Origin: JASHPR01 sp963808705 | GTDB taxonomy: Bacteria; Actinomycetota; Actinomycetes; Streptosporangiales; Streptosporangiaceae | NCBI GenBank assembly: GCA_963808705.1 | Contig: CAWEHB010000016.1 | Span: 620,001-684,000 of the forward strand | Length of the DNA stretch: 64,000 bases | Reading direction: 5' to 3' | Part shown: piece by piece, positions 42,049 to 50,408 of the stretch | Layout of the letters: each line of letters starts with the position of its first letter | Numbering within the stretch: position 1 is the stretch's first letter | Position numbers and translations under genes: made by a program | The notes under the pieces: model-generated | Told to the model about the DNA's origin: nothing | Seen by the model: only the letters and a program-made list of their open reading frames with translations | Database searches by the model: none

Positions 42049-42146
42049 ACATCCGGGTCAGACGCCAAGCGGGTCTTTGCCGCAGTACGGGGAATCTCCC
42101 CCGAAATCAGGGGCTCAGCCCACCAGGTCCGGAGAAATCGGAACTA

Positions 42147-42971
42147 TCACGGATCAGGGGATTCGGCCGCCCGCATGGCGAACACTTCGGCGGCTTTTTT
42201 GGTGATCGGTCCCGGAGCGGCGGGGAGCGCTTGGCCGTCCACGCTGCGAATTGCCTGCACATCCCTGGTTGTCCCGGTAAGGAAGGCTTCGTCCGCTCTG
42301 GCCAGGGCCGCCAGCGGCAGGTCCTGTTCCGCGGCACCCGCCCACTCGATCACCAGGGCCCGGGTTACCCCGGCGAGGCACCCGGCCGACAGCGGCGGGG
42401 TCAGCAGCTTGCCCTCGGAAACCACGAACACGTTCGTCCCGGTGCCCTCGCACAGGTTCCCGGCCGTGTTCGGGAAGATCGCCTCGCTGCCGCCATGCTC
42501 TACGGCGTAGGCCAGCGCCCGGACATTCTCGCCGTAGGACGTCGTCTTCAGGCCGGACAGCGCCCCGTGCTCGTTGCGCGGCCAGGGTACAGTGGTCACG
42601 TCGCACCAGGGGGCGGGCGCCTTCGCCTCGGCGAGCGCCACGATCGCGGTCAGCGGCGAGCCGCCGCGCTCGGAGCCGAGCGGCGCGATCCCGCCGGTCA
42701 CGGTGATCCGCATCCGGGCCAGTTCCGGCTTGCTCGATGACTCAACCACGGCCAGCGCGCCGGCCCTGATCTGGTCCAGGTCCGGCTCGGCCAGGCCGAG
42801 CCCGGCCGCCGACCGGCCCAGCCGGGCCAGGTGCCTACTCAGCGCGAACGGAACACCGCGGACGACCTTGATTGTCTCGAAGACCCCGTCGCCGGTCACC
42901 AGCCCGTGGTCGAAGACCGAGATCCGTGCCTCATCGTCGGGAACCAGCGTCCCGTTTATCCATACCGTCAC
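42147..42971 (-). CDS. class IV aminotransferase (aminodeoxychorismate lyase / branched-chain-like)
   Basis: This is a fold-type IV PLP enzyme of 274 residues. VWINGTLVPDDEARISVFDH and GLVTGDGVFETIKV open the protein. GLKTTSYGENVRALAYAVEH carries the PLP lysine. GNLCEGTGTNVFVVSEGKLL and TPPLSAGCLAGVTRALVIEW are the cofactor-phosphate region. It resembles actinobacterial PabC (4-amino-4-deoxychorismate lyase, folate synthesis), though D-amino-acid or branched-chain transaminases share these motifs. The start is a GTG at 42971, eleven bases beyond the stop of hutH, so the two may be co-transcribed. Confidence 0.85.
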   Translation of the reverse strand: MTVWINGTLVPDDEARISVFDHGLVTGDGVFETIKVVRGVPFALSRHLARLGRSAAGLGLAEPDLDQIRAGALAVVESSSKPELARMRITVTGGIAPLGSERGGSPLTAIVALAEAKAPAPWCDVTTVPWPRNEHGALSGLKTTSYGENVRALAYAVEHGGSEAIFPNTAGNLCEGTGTNVFVVSEGKLLTPPLSAGCLAGVTRALVIEWAGAAEQDLPLAALARADEAFLTGTTRDVQAIRSVDGQALPAAPGPITKKAAEVFAMRAAESPDP

Positions 42972-42982
42972 GGGATGCCAGG

Positions 42983-44521
42983 CTAGCGCAGCCCGGCGCA
43001 ATGAGCCGCAGCGGCCTCGCAGATTTCGGGGAGCACCGCGTCCACGGCGGCGATCTGCCCGGCCACCTCCCGGTCGACGTCCATCCGCTCCACATGAGCC
43101 CGCACCACCGCGTGCGCGGCGGCCACCGCGGCGCTCGGCGGGGCGATCTCGGCCCGCAGGTCGATGCCCTGCGCCGCGCAGAGGATCTCCACGGCCAGGC
43201 AGGTACGGACGTTGGCGGCCACCTCGCGCAGCTTGCGCACCGCCGTCCAGCCCATGGACACGTGATCTTCCTGCTTACCCGACGTCGGGATGGTGTCCAC
43301 GCTGGCCGGATGGGCGAGCACCTTGTTCTCGCTGACCAGCGAGGCCGCGGTGTACTGGGCAAGCATGTAGCCGGAGTTGGTGCCCGCGTCGGGGGCCAGG
43401 AACGGGGCCAGGCCCCGGGAGAACGCCGGGTCCAGCATCCGGTCCACCCGCCGCTCGCTGATACTGGCCAGCTCGGCCAGGGCCATGGCCAGCATGTCGG
43501 CGGCGAAGGCCAGCGGCTCGCCGTGGAAGTTCCCGCTGATCATCACCTCGCCGTCCTCCGCGATCACCGGGTTGTCGACCACCGAGCCGAGCTCGGTCTC
43601 GAGGATCCCCCGGGCAAAGCCGAGCACGTCGCGCACGGCACCGTGCACCTGCGGCGCGCACCGCAGGCTGTAGGCGTCCTGCACCGCGTGCCTGCTCTCC
43701 CGGTGGCTGGCCATCAGCGCCGAGCCCGCCAGCAGCGCGCGCAGGTTCGCGGCGCTGACCAGCTGGCCCGGATGCGGCCGGAGGGCCTGCACCCGCTCGT
43801 CGTAAGGCCGGTCGTGGCCGAGCAGCGCCTCCACCGACAGCGCGCAGGCGACGTCGGCGGCTTGTACCAGCAGCGTGGCCTCATGTACCGAGAACGCGAG
43901 CAGGGCCTGCATCGGCTCAGTCCCGTTGACCAGTGACAGGCCTTCCTTGGGCGCCAGCCGCAGCGGCTCGATCCCGTGCTCGCCCAGGACCTCGGCCGCG
44001 GGCCGGCCGTTCGGCCCGTCGCCGGGGCCGCGCAACCGGCCCTCCCCGATCAGCGGCTGCGCCAGGTGCGCGAGCTGGGCGAGGTCGCCGGAGGCGCCCA
44101 CCGAGCCCTTGCCCGGGACGACCGGAAGCAGGCCGAGGTTGAGCAGATGCAGCAACCGCTCCGGCAGGTCGGGCCGGACTCCCGAGTAGCCCGCGGCGAG
44201 CGTCCTGGCCCGGAGCAGCAGCACGGCCCGCACCGTGGCGTCGTCGAGCGGCTGCCCGGTGCCGGCCGCGTGCGACATCACGATCGCGCCCTGCAGCGTC
44301 CGCAGGTCCCGCTCCCCCACCCGGGTGTCGGCGAGCGCGCCGAACCCGGTGTTCACCCCGTACACCGGGGCATCGCCCGCGATGGCGGCGGCCACGACCT
44401 CGCGGCTGGCCTCCATGCGGGCCGGGACGTCCGGGCCCAGCTCGGCACGGGCTTCCCCGAGGCTTACGTCGATGACATCCTGCACGGTGAGCGCGTCGCC
44501 GTTGACGATCACAGTTCGCAT
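42983..44521 (-). CDS. hutH: histidine ammonia-lyase
   Basis: This MIO-type lyase converts L-histidine to urocanate, the first step of histidine degradation. It has 512 residues, the usual length. The Ala-Ser-Gly triad that forms MIO is at 143-145 in GSVGASGDLAQLAH; the catalytic Tyr is Y54 in APVYGVNTGFG. Further marks are GYSGVRPDLPERLLHLLN, FLAPDAGTNSGYMLAQYTAA and QEDHVSMGW. I use the ATG at 44521 because MRTVIVNGDALTVQDV opens the family; the frame is open upstream to 44683. No hutU or hutI gene is nearby. Confidence 0.95.
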   Translation of the reverse strand: MRTVIVNGDALTVQDVIDVSLGEARAELGPDVPARMEASREVVAAAIAGDAPVYGVNTGFGALADTRVGERDLRTLQGAIVMSHAAGTGQPLDDATVRAVLLLRARTLAAGYSGVRPDLPERLLHLLNLGLLPVVPGKGSVGASGDLAQLAHLAQPLIGEGRLRGPGDGPNGRPAAEVLGEHGIEPLRLAPKEGLSLVNGTEPMQALLAFSVHEATLLVQAADVACALSVEALLGHDRPYDERVQALRPHPGQLVSAANLRALLAGSALMASHRESRHAVQDAYSLRCAPQVHGAVRDVLGFARGILETELGSVVDNPVIAEDGEVMISGNFHGEPLAFAADMLAMALAELASISERRVDRMLDPAFSRGLAPFLAPDAGTNSGYMLAQYTAASLVSENKVLAHPASVDTIPTSGKQEDHVSMGWTAVRKLREVAANVRTCLAVEILCAAQGIDLRAEIAPPSAAVAAAHAVVRAHVERMDVDREVAGQIAAVDAVLPEICEAAAAHCAGLR

Positions 44522-44549
44522 GGCTGACAGCCTGCCATGCGCGCGCCGG

Positions 44550-45290
44550 TCAGTCAGGCGCCGACCAGCCGAACGTCGCGGCGAGCCCGTCCCGGCCCGG
44601 CTCGGTGACCCGGACCGCCCGCCGGGACGGGCCGCGCTCGATCCAGCCCAGCTGCAGCAGCCGGCCGGTGACCGCCGCGCCAAGCGCGCCGTTCAGGTGC
44701 GGGCGGCGCTGCGTCCAGTCCAGGCAGGCCCCGGCGAAACGGCGCCGGGATCGCCTGACCTCGGCCACGTCCACACCGAACGCGGCCAGCTTCTCCGCCC
44801 CGTCGGCGGTGACCTCATACCTGGCAGCCGGCCCGGTGCCGTTCCCGTTCAGGAATCCGGTCCTGAGCAGGGCGTCGAGCAGTTCCACCCCGGCGCGCCC
44901 GGCGAGGTGGTCGTAGCAGGTCCTGGCCTGGGCCAGCGCGGCCGCCTCCCGTGACTGGCGCAGGCTCCGCACCGGCCTGACCGGGCTGATCTGGGCGATC
45001 GTCTCGAGGACCGTCGCCACCTCGTGCCCGGCCAGCCGGTAGTAGCGGTGCCTGCCCTGCCTGGTCACGGCCACCAGTCCGCCGTCGAGTAGCCGGGTCA
45101 GGTGAGCGCTGGCCGTGGCCGGGCTGACCCCGGCCACCTGGCTGAGCTCCCCGGCCGACAGCGGCGGTCCGCCCAGCAGGGCGCCGAGCATGGCGGCCCG
45201 GGCCGGGTCGGCCATGAGCGCGGCCACCGGTGCGATGTCCGCGCCGTAGCCGCTGGGCGCTGCCTGCCAGGTGCCGTTCGTTGCGGTCAT
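44550..45290 (-). CDS. ArsR-family HTH regulator
   Basis: This has 246 residues. The N-terminal winged helix (IAPVAALMADPARAAMLGAL, SAGELSQVAGVSPATASAHL, TRLLDGGLVAVTRQGRHRYY) is ArsR-like. The second half (CYDHLAGRAGVELLDALLRT, FAGACLDWTQRRPHLNGALG) is the conserved C-terminal domain seen in many actinobacterial members. No metal Cys motif (ELCVCDL-like) is present, so the ligand is probably not arsenic or cadmium. Divergence of promoter regions suggests autoregulation. The ATG at 45290 gives the family start; the frame continues upstream. Confidence 0.87.
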   Translation of the reverse strand: MTATNGTWQAAPSGYGADIAPVAALMADPARAAMLGALLGGPPLSAGELSQVAGVSPATASAHLTRLLDGGLVAVTRQGRHRYYRLAGHEVATVLETIAQISPVRPVRSLRQSREAAALAQARTCYDHLAGRAGVELLDALLRTGFLNGNGTGPAARYEVTADGAEKLAAFGVDVAEVRRSRRRFAGACLDWTQRRPHLNGALGAAVTGRLLQLGWIERGPSRRAVRVTEPGRDGLAATFGWSAPD

Positions 45291-45508
45291 ATTCCGACGG
45301 TAGCCCAGGTATCTTTCGTCCGCGATCGAAACATGACCGGGGCCATCCGGGCCGGGCCGTGGCGGGCTGCGGGGGGCTGCGAGGGGGGGTCCGCGCAGCC
45401 GTGCCGTTCCAGGCCGGGCGGAGTTTGCGGGCCGGGCGGGATGGGCTACAGTTCTTGAACGCATGCCGGTACCATCCGGCGTGACAGGTCTCGCCGCTGC
45501 GGGACCCG

Positions 45509-45581
45509 GCGGACGTGGCTCAGTTGGTAGAGCATCACCTTGCCAAGGTGAGGGTCGCGGGTTCGAATCCCGTCGTCCGCT
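45509..45581 (+). tRNA. tRNA-Gly (anticodon GCC)
   Basis: A 73-nt cloverleaf. The acceptor stem is GCGGACG/CGTCCGC with discriminator T. The D arm is GCTCAGTTGGTAGAGC. The anticodon stem CACCT with loop TGCCA region reads CACCTTGCCAAGGTG, anticodon GCC. The T arm is CGGGTTCGAATCCCG. First of three tandem tRNA genes. Confidence 0.95.
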
Positions 45582-45663
45582 CGGAGGTGCCGGACGCCGT
45601 CCCGCCAGCCGACGGTCCGCACGGCTCTTCGGTACCAGGGCGGGCTCCGCAGGGGCCCGCTGT

Positions 45664-45735
45664 GGCGGAATGGCCGAGTGGCTTAGGCAAGGGCCTGCAA
45701 AGCCCTGTACGCGGGTTCGATTCCCGCTTCCGCCT
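45664..45735 (+). tRNA. tRNA-Cys (anticodon GCA)
   Basis: A cloverleaf of about 72 nt. The acceptor stem is GGCGGAA/TTCCGCC with discriminator T. The anticodon arm is GGGCCTGCAAAGCCC with anticodon GCA. The T arm is CGGGTTCGATTCCCG. It lies three bases before tRNA-Val. Confidence 0.93.
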
Positions 45736-45738
45736 CGC

Positions 45739-45810
45739 GGGCGGTTAGCTCAGCGGGAGAGCGCTTCCCTGACACGGAAGAGGCCACAAGTTCAAATCTT
45801 GTACCGCCCA
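45739..45810 (+). tRNA. tRNA-Val (anticodon GAC), integration target
   Basis: A 72-nt cloverleaf. The acceptor stem is GGGCGGT/ACCGCCC with discriminator A. The D arm is AGCTCAGCGGGAGAGC. The anticodon arm is CTTCCCTGACACGGAAG with anticodon GAC. The T arm is CAAGTTCAAATCTTG. Its 3' 45 bases recur at 54646, the signature of an element that integrated into this gene and restored it. Confidence 0.95.
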
Positions 45811-45811
45811 C
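45766..45811 (+). repeat. att-like direct repeat, copy 1 (3' end of tRNA-Val)
   Basis: These 46 bases, from the anticodon loop to one base past the tRNA, recur at 54646-54691 with one mismatch (C45784 versus T54664). The next 65 or so bases also align without gaps, about two-thirds identical by eye, including GATAGCCA and GTGATAGCCATC. This suggests related attP arms. Confidence 0.85.
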
Positions 45812-45949
45812 GATATTTCTGCAGCTAAAATAGGAATTTCGACAAAGCGTACGATAGCCAAAGTGATAGCCATCTAAGGATCGTTCCGATAAGATCACGT
45901 CCTGGCCCGGCGCGGATGGGGCGACGACCCCTCTTGCTGCTGGGAAGCG

Positions 45950-46265
45950 CAAGAGCGCCTGGTCAGCGAAATCTCGCGCGGCCACGCCGCCGACGGCACG
46001 CGAGACCGAACTAAGGCCGGCGGCCCGACCAAGACCGAGGCCCGCGACAAGCTCAGGGACTGAAAGACAAGCTCGCCACCGAGCAGCACACGGAACTGGA
46101 AGCCAGCCCTCCCCCGGATGCCACACTCAGCGAGTGCGCCGCGACCTAGCTCACTGAGGGCCTGAACGCGCCGCCGCAGACCACCCGGAAGATAGGGACC
46201 GCCCGCGCCGGTGCCGGACGCAATCGGCGGCAAGCAGCTTCGCGAGTTGTCGGCCACTTATGTGC
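45950..46265 (+). pseudogene. decayed tyrosine-integrase N-terminal region
   Basis: Integrase-like segments are seen in order but in three frames. PTKTEARDKLR (about 46025-46057) is followed by LKDKLATEQHTELEASPPPD and, after an in-frame stop, LTEGLNAPPQTTRKIGTA (to about 46205), then DAIGGKQLRELSATYVH (to 46262). These match the arm-binding and SAM-like core-binding parts of phage-type integrases (ARDKLRAL, DWL..GL, IGARKLRELTADDV). The catalytic domain is missing. Its place right after the tRNA fits the original element's integrase. Confidence 0.65.
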
Positions 46266-46290
46266 ATCGCGCACCGTCGACCTCTCGGTC

Positions 46291-46500
46291 ATGCCGAGGC
46301 GCTACTCGATGGATACCCGCCAGGAAGAGACCGCGGCGCGCCGTCGTCGGCTCCTGGACGCGGCGGTCGAGGTCCTCGGAGACGCCGGCGCTGAGCGGTT
46401 CACCACGGAGGCGGTCGCCGACCGGGCCGGCGCTGCCATCCGCACGCTGTACAACCACTTCTCATCACGTGACGAGCTGATCGTCGAGGCCCTCAGCCGC
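46291..46500 (+). pseudogene. TetR-family regulator N-terminal fragment
   Basis: From an ATG at 46291 the frame reads EETAARRRRLLDAAVEVLGD, AGAERFTTEAVADRAGAAIR and TLYNHFSSRDELIVEALSRL, a complete TetR HTH of about 65 residues. The ligand-binding domain is absent: after ALSRL the sequence is antisense to a DUF302 fragment. The frame itself runs to 46590. Confidence 0.65.
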
Positions 46501-46504
46501 TTGC

Positions 46505-46720
46505 CGACAGAATTCCGACCTGTCCGGCGTCATCCCAGATCAAGACCTTCAGCGGCAGGTCGAGCACGGCCAGCGGCGAGGCCCTCATGATGGGGTGCCA
46601 GCGGCCGGGCTGCCGAAGATCACCAGAGTTGTGTCTTGCAGCCGTAGCCCGACTCGGCAAGGCGGGCGTGGCTGCTGTCCAGGCCGAACTTGGCGACCAC
46701 GAACCCGAGCCCGGCATAGG
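46505..46720 (-). pseudogene. DUF302 protein fragment, frameshifted
   Basis: The minus strand gives TTLVIFGSPAAGTP in one frame and IMRASPLAVLDLPLKVLIWD with DAGQVGILS in the next. Together they form the core of a DUF302 domain (LLIFGNPRAGTPLM..DLPLKALVWED). The N-terminal part is degraded and the C-terminus is replaced at the junction with the TetR fragment. Confidence 0.55.
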
Positions 46721-46900
46721 AAAGCGACATGCGCAACCAGGCCAGAGCGTGCGGTTGCTTGCCAGCAGGTCTCGCATTCTCGCGCTGTCGCCTGCATTCA
46801 ACAGATGCCGGGGGGTCTGCTGTGCGATCGAGAGGACATCGCCATGATGATCATCTGCCTCAAGGCGCGTATCGGCGTATGCAAAGAGACAACGGGTGTC

Positions 46901-47515
46901 TTACGCCGCCTTCACGATGAGCAGGTAGGCCACCAGTATGAACCACAGGTACGTGACGGCTAGGAAGAACCGCTCGCACAAGCCAAAGATGCGACGGAGC
47001 CGCGGGAGCAGTGTGACAACGACCAGAATCAGGCCTACTAGTGTCGCCCCGGCCAGCCAGGTCAGGAGAGCTTTCTCGGAGTGCCACGGATGGATCTTCA
47101 CGAGAACTGGGGTCAGCCCTGATATTGCCGCGTAGGTGAATCCGAACGTCAAGATCGCGAAGAAATAGTGGAGCGCGCCGGTTCGGTTCAGGCGCTCCCC
47201 TTCCACGTTCGTGGGGAACAGCGACTCACCGACGCGGCTGACGGCCACCAGGCCCAGAAAGGCGAGGTCCCGGCCCACGAGCGGCGGGGAGCCGACTCCC
47301 AGCGTCAGGCCGGCCAGCAGGGCCAGCACGGCTATCGAGCCTGCCCAGAGGCTGACCCGGAACAACGGCGCGTACTTGCCGACACCGTAGTCGCTGACCG
47401 CATTATGGCGGGGATCGTAACCAGTGGGGAGAACGTGCAAGGCAAGAACGACCGCGACATAGACGAGGCTTCCCAGCAGGCTTATCAGAGCGAACGGGAG
47501 GACATTGGCTTCCAC
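46901..47515 (-). CDS. DUF998 integral membrane protein
   Basis: This has 204 residues with about six hydrophobic helices. LHVLPTGYDPRHNAVSDYGV carries the SDYG-type loop of DUF998 proteins; LFPTNVEGERLNRTGALHYF and FAILTFGFTYAAI follow. Function of the family is unknown. It stands 49 bases downstream of the carotenoid oxygenase on the same strand, while another DUF998 gene lies immediately upstream of that enzyme, so the three probably form one transcription unit. Confidence 0.8.
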   Translation of the reverse strand: MEANVLPFALISLLGSLVYVAVVLALHVLPTGYDPRHNAVSDYGVGKYAPLFRVSLWAGSIAVLALLAGLTLGVGSPPLVGRDLAFLGLVAVSRVGESLFPTNVEGERLNRTGALHYFFAILTFGFTYAAISGLTPVLVKIHPWHSEKALLTWLAGATLVGLILVVVTLLPRLRRIFGLCERFFLAVTYLWFILVAYLLIVKAA

Positions 47516-47564
47516 TTGGGTGATCCTTACTGGGTCTTAGCTACAGAGAAGAGGGCCGCGGCAG

Positions 47565-48950
47565 TCACTGGTCGGGAATCCAGCTGCCATGGAAGCCGAG
47601 CGGGATCCGGACGGGCAGGTGGACCCGTGCGACCGGCTGGCCGGTGAAGTCTTGCGCGGCGAGGATGACCAGGTCGGCGGCGCCGCGCTCGGGGTTGTGG
47701 ACGAACGCCATGACGTAGCCGTCGTCCTCGGCGGCGTCAGGTGCGGCCGGGGCGAAGACGGCCTCGCCGGCGGTGGCGTCCTTGCCGAATTGGTGCGCCT
47801 GCACGGTGCCGGCGGCCAGGTCGTGCTTAAGCAGGGCGTTGGAGAACGCCTCGTCGGCGAAGTCGCCGCCGGGTGACACAGTGGCCTGGCCGACCGCCCC
47901 GATGACCGCGCTATAGCCGTAGCGGTACGGCCGGGAGACGGCCCGGTCATCGACGCGGGGGAATTCCTGGGGGCGGTCATCGAGCCGCTGCTGGGTAACC
48001 CGGCCAGCGGCCGGGTCGATGGTCCACCGGTCCAGCGTCAGGGGCCCGTGCTCCGCGAGCGCGGAGACATCGTAGGCGCCTTCGTAACGGACCAGTTCGA
48101 CGACGACCCGGCCACCGTCGTCGTGGGCGTTGAGGGTGTGAAAGACCCAGCAGGGGTCTACCTCGAACCAGCGGACGCCGGCTGAAGGGTTGTCGCGGGG
48201 CAGCAGGCCGACCCTGGCCTGGTGGGCCGGGTTCCATGTGTACGGGAGCTTGAGCCCGGCCGATACCGCGTCCATGCTGAAGGTGACCGGCAGGTCGAGC
48301 AGGACCACGTAGCTGGCGGTGAGCGCGAAGTCGTGCATCATCGGCCCGTCGGGGACCGGGATGTCGGTGGTGCGGCTCACCTGGCCATCGGCGCCGATGA
48401 CGACGTACTGCACGTAGTCCCAGGCCCAGAAGTAGGCGATGGCGTGCAGCTCCCCGGTGCGCCGGTCAGGCTTGGTGTGCGCGGCGAACCCGCCGGGCAG
48501 CGTCCCGCCGAAGTCGCACGGCCCGAGGGTCTCCAGCTCACCGGACAGCTCGTACGGCAGCGGACCGGCTTCCACGGTGGCCAGGAAGCGACCGGCGTGG
48601 GCGATGATGTGGGTGTTGGCGGCGAAGTCCATGTCGGCGTGCACCGGCCCGGCGGGCCATTTCTCGCCCAGTGCCTCGGCCAGCAGCCGGGAGCGGACCC
48701 AGCGGTTGCGGTACCACTCAGCCTTCCCGTCGCGCAGCCGCACGCCGTGCACCATGCCCGGGCCCAGGAACCAGTGCCCCTCCCAGAAGAGGTAACCAGG
48801 ATCCTCCAGGCCCAGCGGGTTCGGCCCGTTGCGCAGGTAGCGCCCGGACAGCCCGGCCGGCACACTGCCCGTCACCGGCAGGTCGAACGCGGTGACCTCA
48901 TCCTCAACAGGGGCAAACGGGCCTTGCAAGAAGCGGCTCTGATCAGGCAT
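47565..48950 (-). CDS. carotenoid cleavage oxygenase
   Basis: This is a non-heme iron dioxygenase of 461 residues that cleaves a carotenoid or stilbene-like double bond. The four iron His are expected in FAAHTKPD, MHDFALT, VFHTLNAHDD and GFHGSWIPD at the C-terminus; all four are present. GRYLRNGPNPLGLEDPGYLF and WFLGPGMVHGVRLRDGKAEW are the conserved N-terminal segments. The ATG at 48950 overlaps the end of the DUF998 gene by eight bases; the frame extends further up within that gene. No carotenoid biosynthesis gene is in the window, so the substrate is open. Confidence 0.9.
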   Translation of the reverse strand: MPDQSRFLQGPFAPVEDEVTAFDLPVTGSVPAGLSGRYLRNGPNPLGLEDPGYLFWEGHWFLGPGMVHGVRLRDGKAEWYRNRWVRSRLLAEALGEKWPAGPVHADMDFAANTHIIAHAGRFLATVEAGPLPYELSGELETLGPCDFGGTLPGGFAAHTKPDRRTGELHAIAYFWAWDYVQYVVIGADGQVSRTTDIPVPDGPMMHDFALTASYVVLLDLPVTFSMDAVSAGLKLPYTWNPAHQARVGLLPRDNPSAGVRWFEVDPCWVFHTLNAHDDGGRVVVELVRYEGAYDVSALAEHGPLTLDRWTIDPAAGRVTQQRLDDRPQEFPRVDDRAVSRPYRYGYSAVIGAVGQATVSPGGDFADEAFSNALLKHDLAAGTVQAHQFGKDATAGEAVFAPAAPDAAEDDGYVMAFVHNPERGAADLVILAAQDFTGQPVARVHLPVRIPLGFHGSWIPDQ

Positions 48951-49765
48951 CGCTCGTTCCCTTCGGGTGAGCGGACGCCGACGGGGCGTCCCGTTCTGGC
49001 GGTCTGCCAGGCACAGATCTTGCGGTCGCCGTGCTCCAGCGGCAGACCTGAAGCTGGCCCAGGTCCCGGTGAAAAAACATCGCACTGATGCCGACCATCA
49101 GCATCCACAGGCTGCCCGGATAGCTGGCCAGGCGCTCGGCGCCGCCGACGCCCAGCTCCAGATAGGCCAACGACCCGGCGTACTGGCCGACGGTGGACAG
49201 CACATTGCCCGCCAGCCCCACCACCGCCACCACGATCCCGACCTGGGCCAGCCCGCGGCTGGCCCGCCGGATGGCCAGGCTGAGCAGCAAGATGGCGACA
49301 GTGCCCAGCGGGACGTTCAGCGCCCCGAGCAGGTGCAGGCCGGTGTGGGTGTTCTCCGGGACCAGGCCCACGATGATCTTCCCGAGCCCGGACAGGACCC
49401 ACAAGATCAGCGCCCAGCGGGCGAGTCGGCCGGCGGGCCAGATCCGCTGCAGCAGGAGCGCGCCGGCAATCGTCAGCACCGCCAAAGACGACGAACGACA
49501 CGTTCATCAGACCGTGCGAGGGCGAGCACACGTAATAGGGCGTCCCGTGCGGGACATGGAACATCCCGCAGGCAGTGTTCCCCAGGTCGCTGATGTAGTT
49601 GTTCTTCAGGCTGTAGGGCCTGGTCCACGCCGCCGCCGCAACGATCTGCGCCACCGCGTAATGAACAACACCCACCGCCCAGTACGCCCCGCCCGCCACG
49701 ACCACAGCACGGCCCGCGCCGCGGACAGCTTCCGCGCCCAGGGCAGGGTTCTCGATTGCCGCCAT
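48943..49765 (-). pseudogene. DUF998 membrane protein gene with one frameshift
   Basis: The ATG at 49765 (AGGGAGGAGCGAA upstream) starts a frame with WAVGVVHYAVAQIVAAAAW, YSLKNNYISDLGNTACGMFH and LMNVSFVVFG to about 49485. The protein then continues in another frame as VLTIAGALLLQRIWPAGRLA, LILWVLSGLGKIIVGLVPEN and THTGLHLLGALNVPLG to the stop at 48943. One extra G in TTTGGCGGTGCTG explains the shift. Repaired, it would be a DUF998 protein of about 273 residues. A sequencing error is quite possible since all else is well kept. It is first in the unit with the carotenoid oxygenase. Confidence 0.75.
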
Positions 49766-50408
49766 TTCGCTCCTCCCTTCATGAGCGGTACTTCATGAGT
49801 GCTTGCCAGCAGTTGTTGGTCACGCGGCTGCCGCAAGGGAAGGATCTGCTCTGTCGCGATCATGACGCGGCAGGCAGACCTCTGGAATCTGTCAAATAAC
49901 TCGGTCTCGCCCCGGCCCGGGCGTCGGCCCGCAGTCAGATGACCGGCGCCTGCGGGGCGGTGAGCCACCCCCGGCACGCTGAACAGCGGCGGGCACTCGC
50001 GCGGGTAGTGCCGCGCGCGTATGGTGCCAGGTAAGAATCTGTCTGTGTTCTGAGCTGGCCTCAGTCGGCAGCTTGGACAACCGGCGGTCGGACGTGGCGG
50101 AGGTTCTGGTCGCGCACAGTGTCGCCAGCTGCGGGACCGACGCAACGCCGGTCCATAGTCAGCGTCGAGGATGCGCGGCGCATCTCGCATGTCCGGAGGC
50201 CAGCCTGGCTTGGCGCGCTCGCGCGCCTTTGAAGTGGTACAGCAGGTCCTCACAGGCCGGATCAGCGTGAACTTGTCCGGCGCCGGGAGGGATGAGACCT
50301 TGATCTACAGCGGCAGTGGCGGTGTAATGTTCGTTACATCACCCGCTGTGACGATGGCAGAGTCGATGCTCCCCGGCTCTACGCCCTCGCGTTGAAGCCC
50401 TGATCGTC
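49766..50408. other. intergenic region between the DUF998 unit and the LuxR regulator, no gene seen
   Basis: Frames in these 643 bases (for example minus 49606-50253 and plus 50171-50395) lack ribosome sites and recognisable motifs. The region must hold the divergent promoters of the DUF998 unit and the large LuxR gene. It contains the palindrome at 50323-50338. Confidence 0.4.
50323..50338. promoter_or_regulatory. TetR-type palindromic operator candidate
   Basis: TGTAATGTTCGTTACA is an imperfect 16-bp palindrome (six of eight positions symmetric, arms TGTAA/TTACA), 70 bases before the LuxR-type gene. Such TGTAAC/GTTACA sites are typical of TetR-family repressors. No intact TetR gene is nearby; a TetR fragment lies at 46.3 kb. 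Confidence 0.4.
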
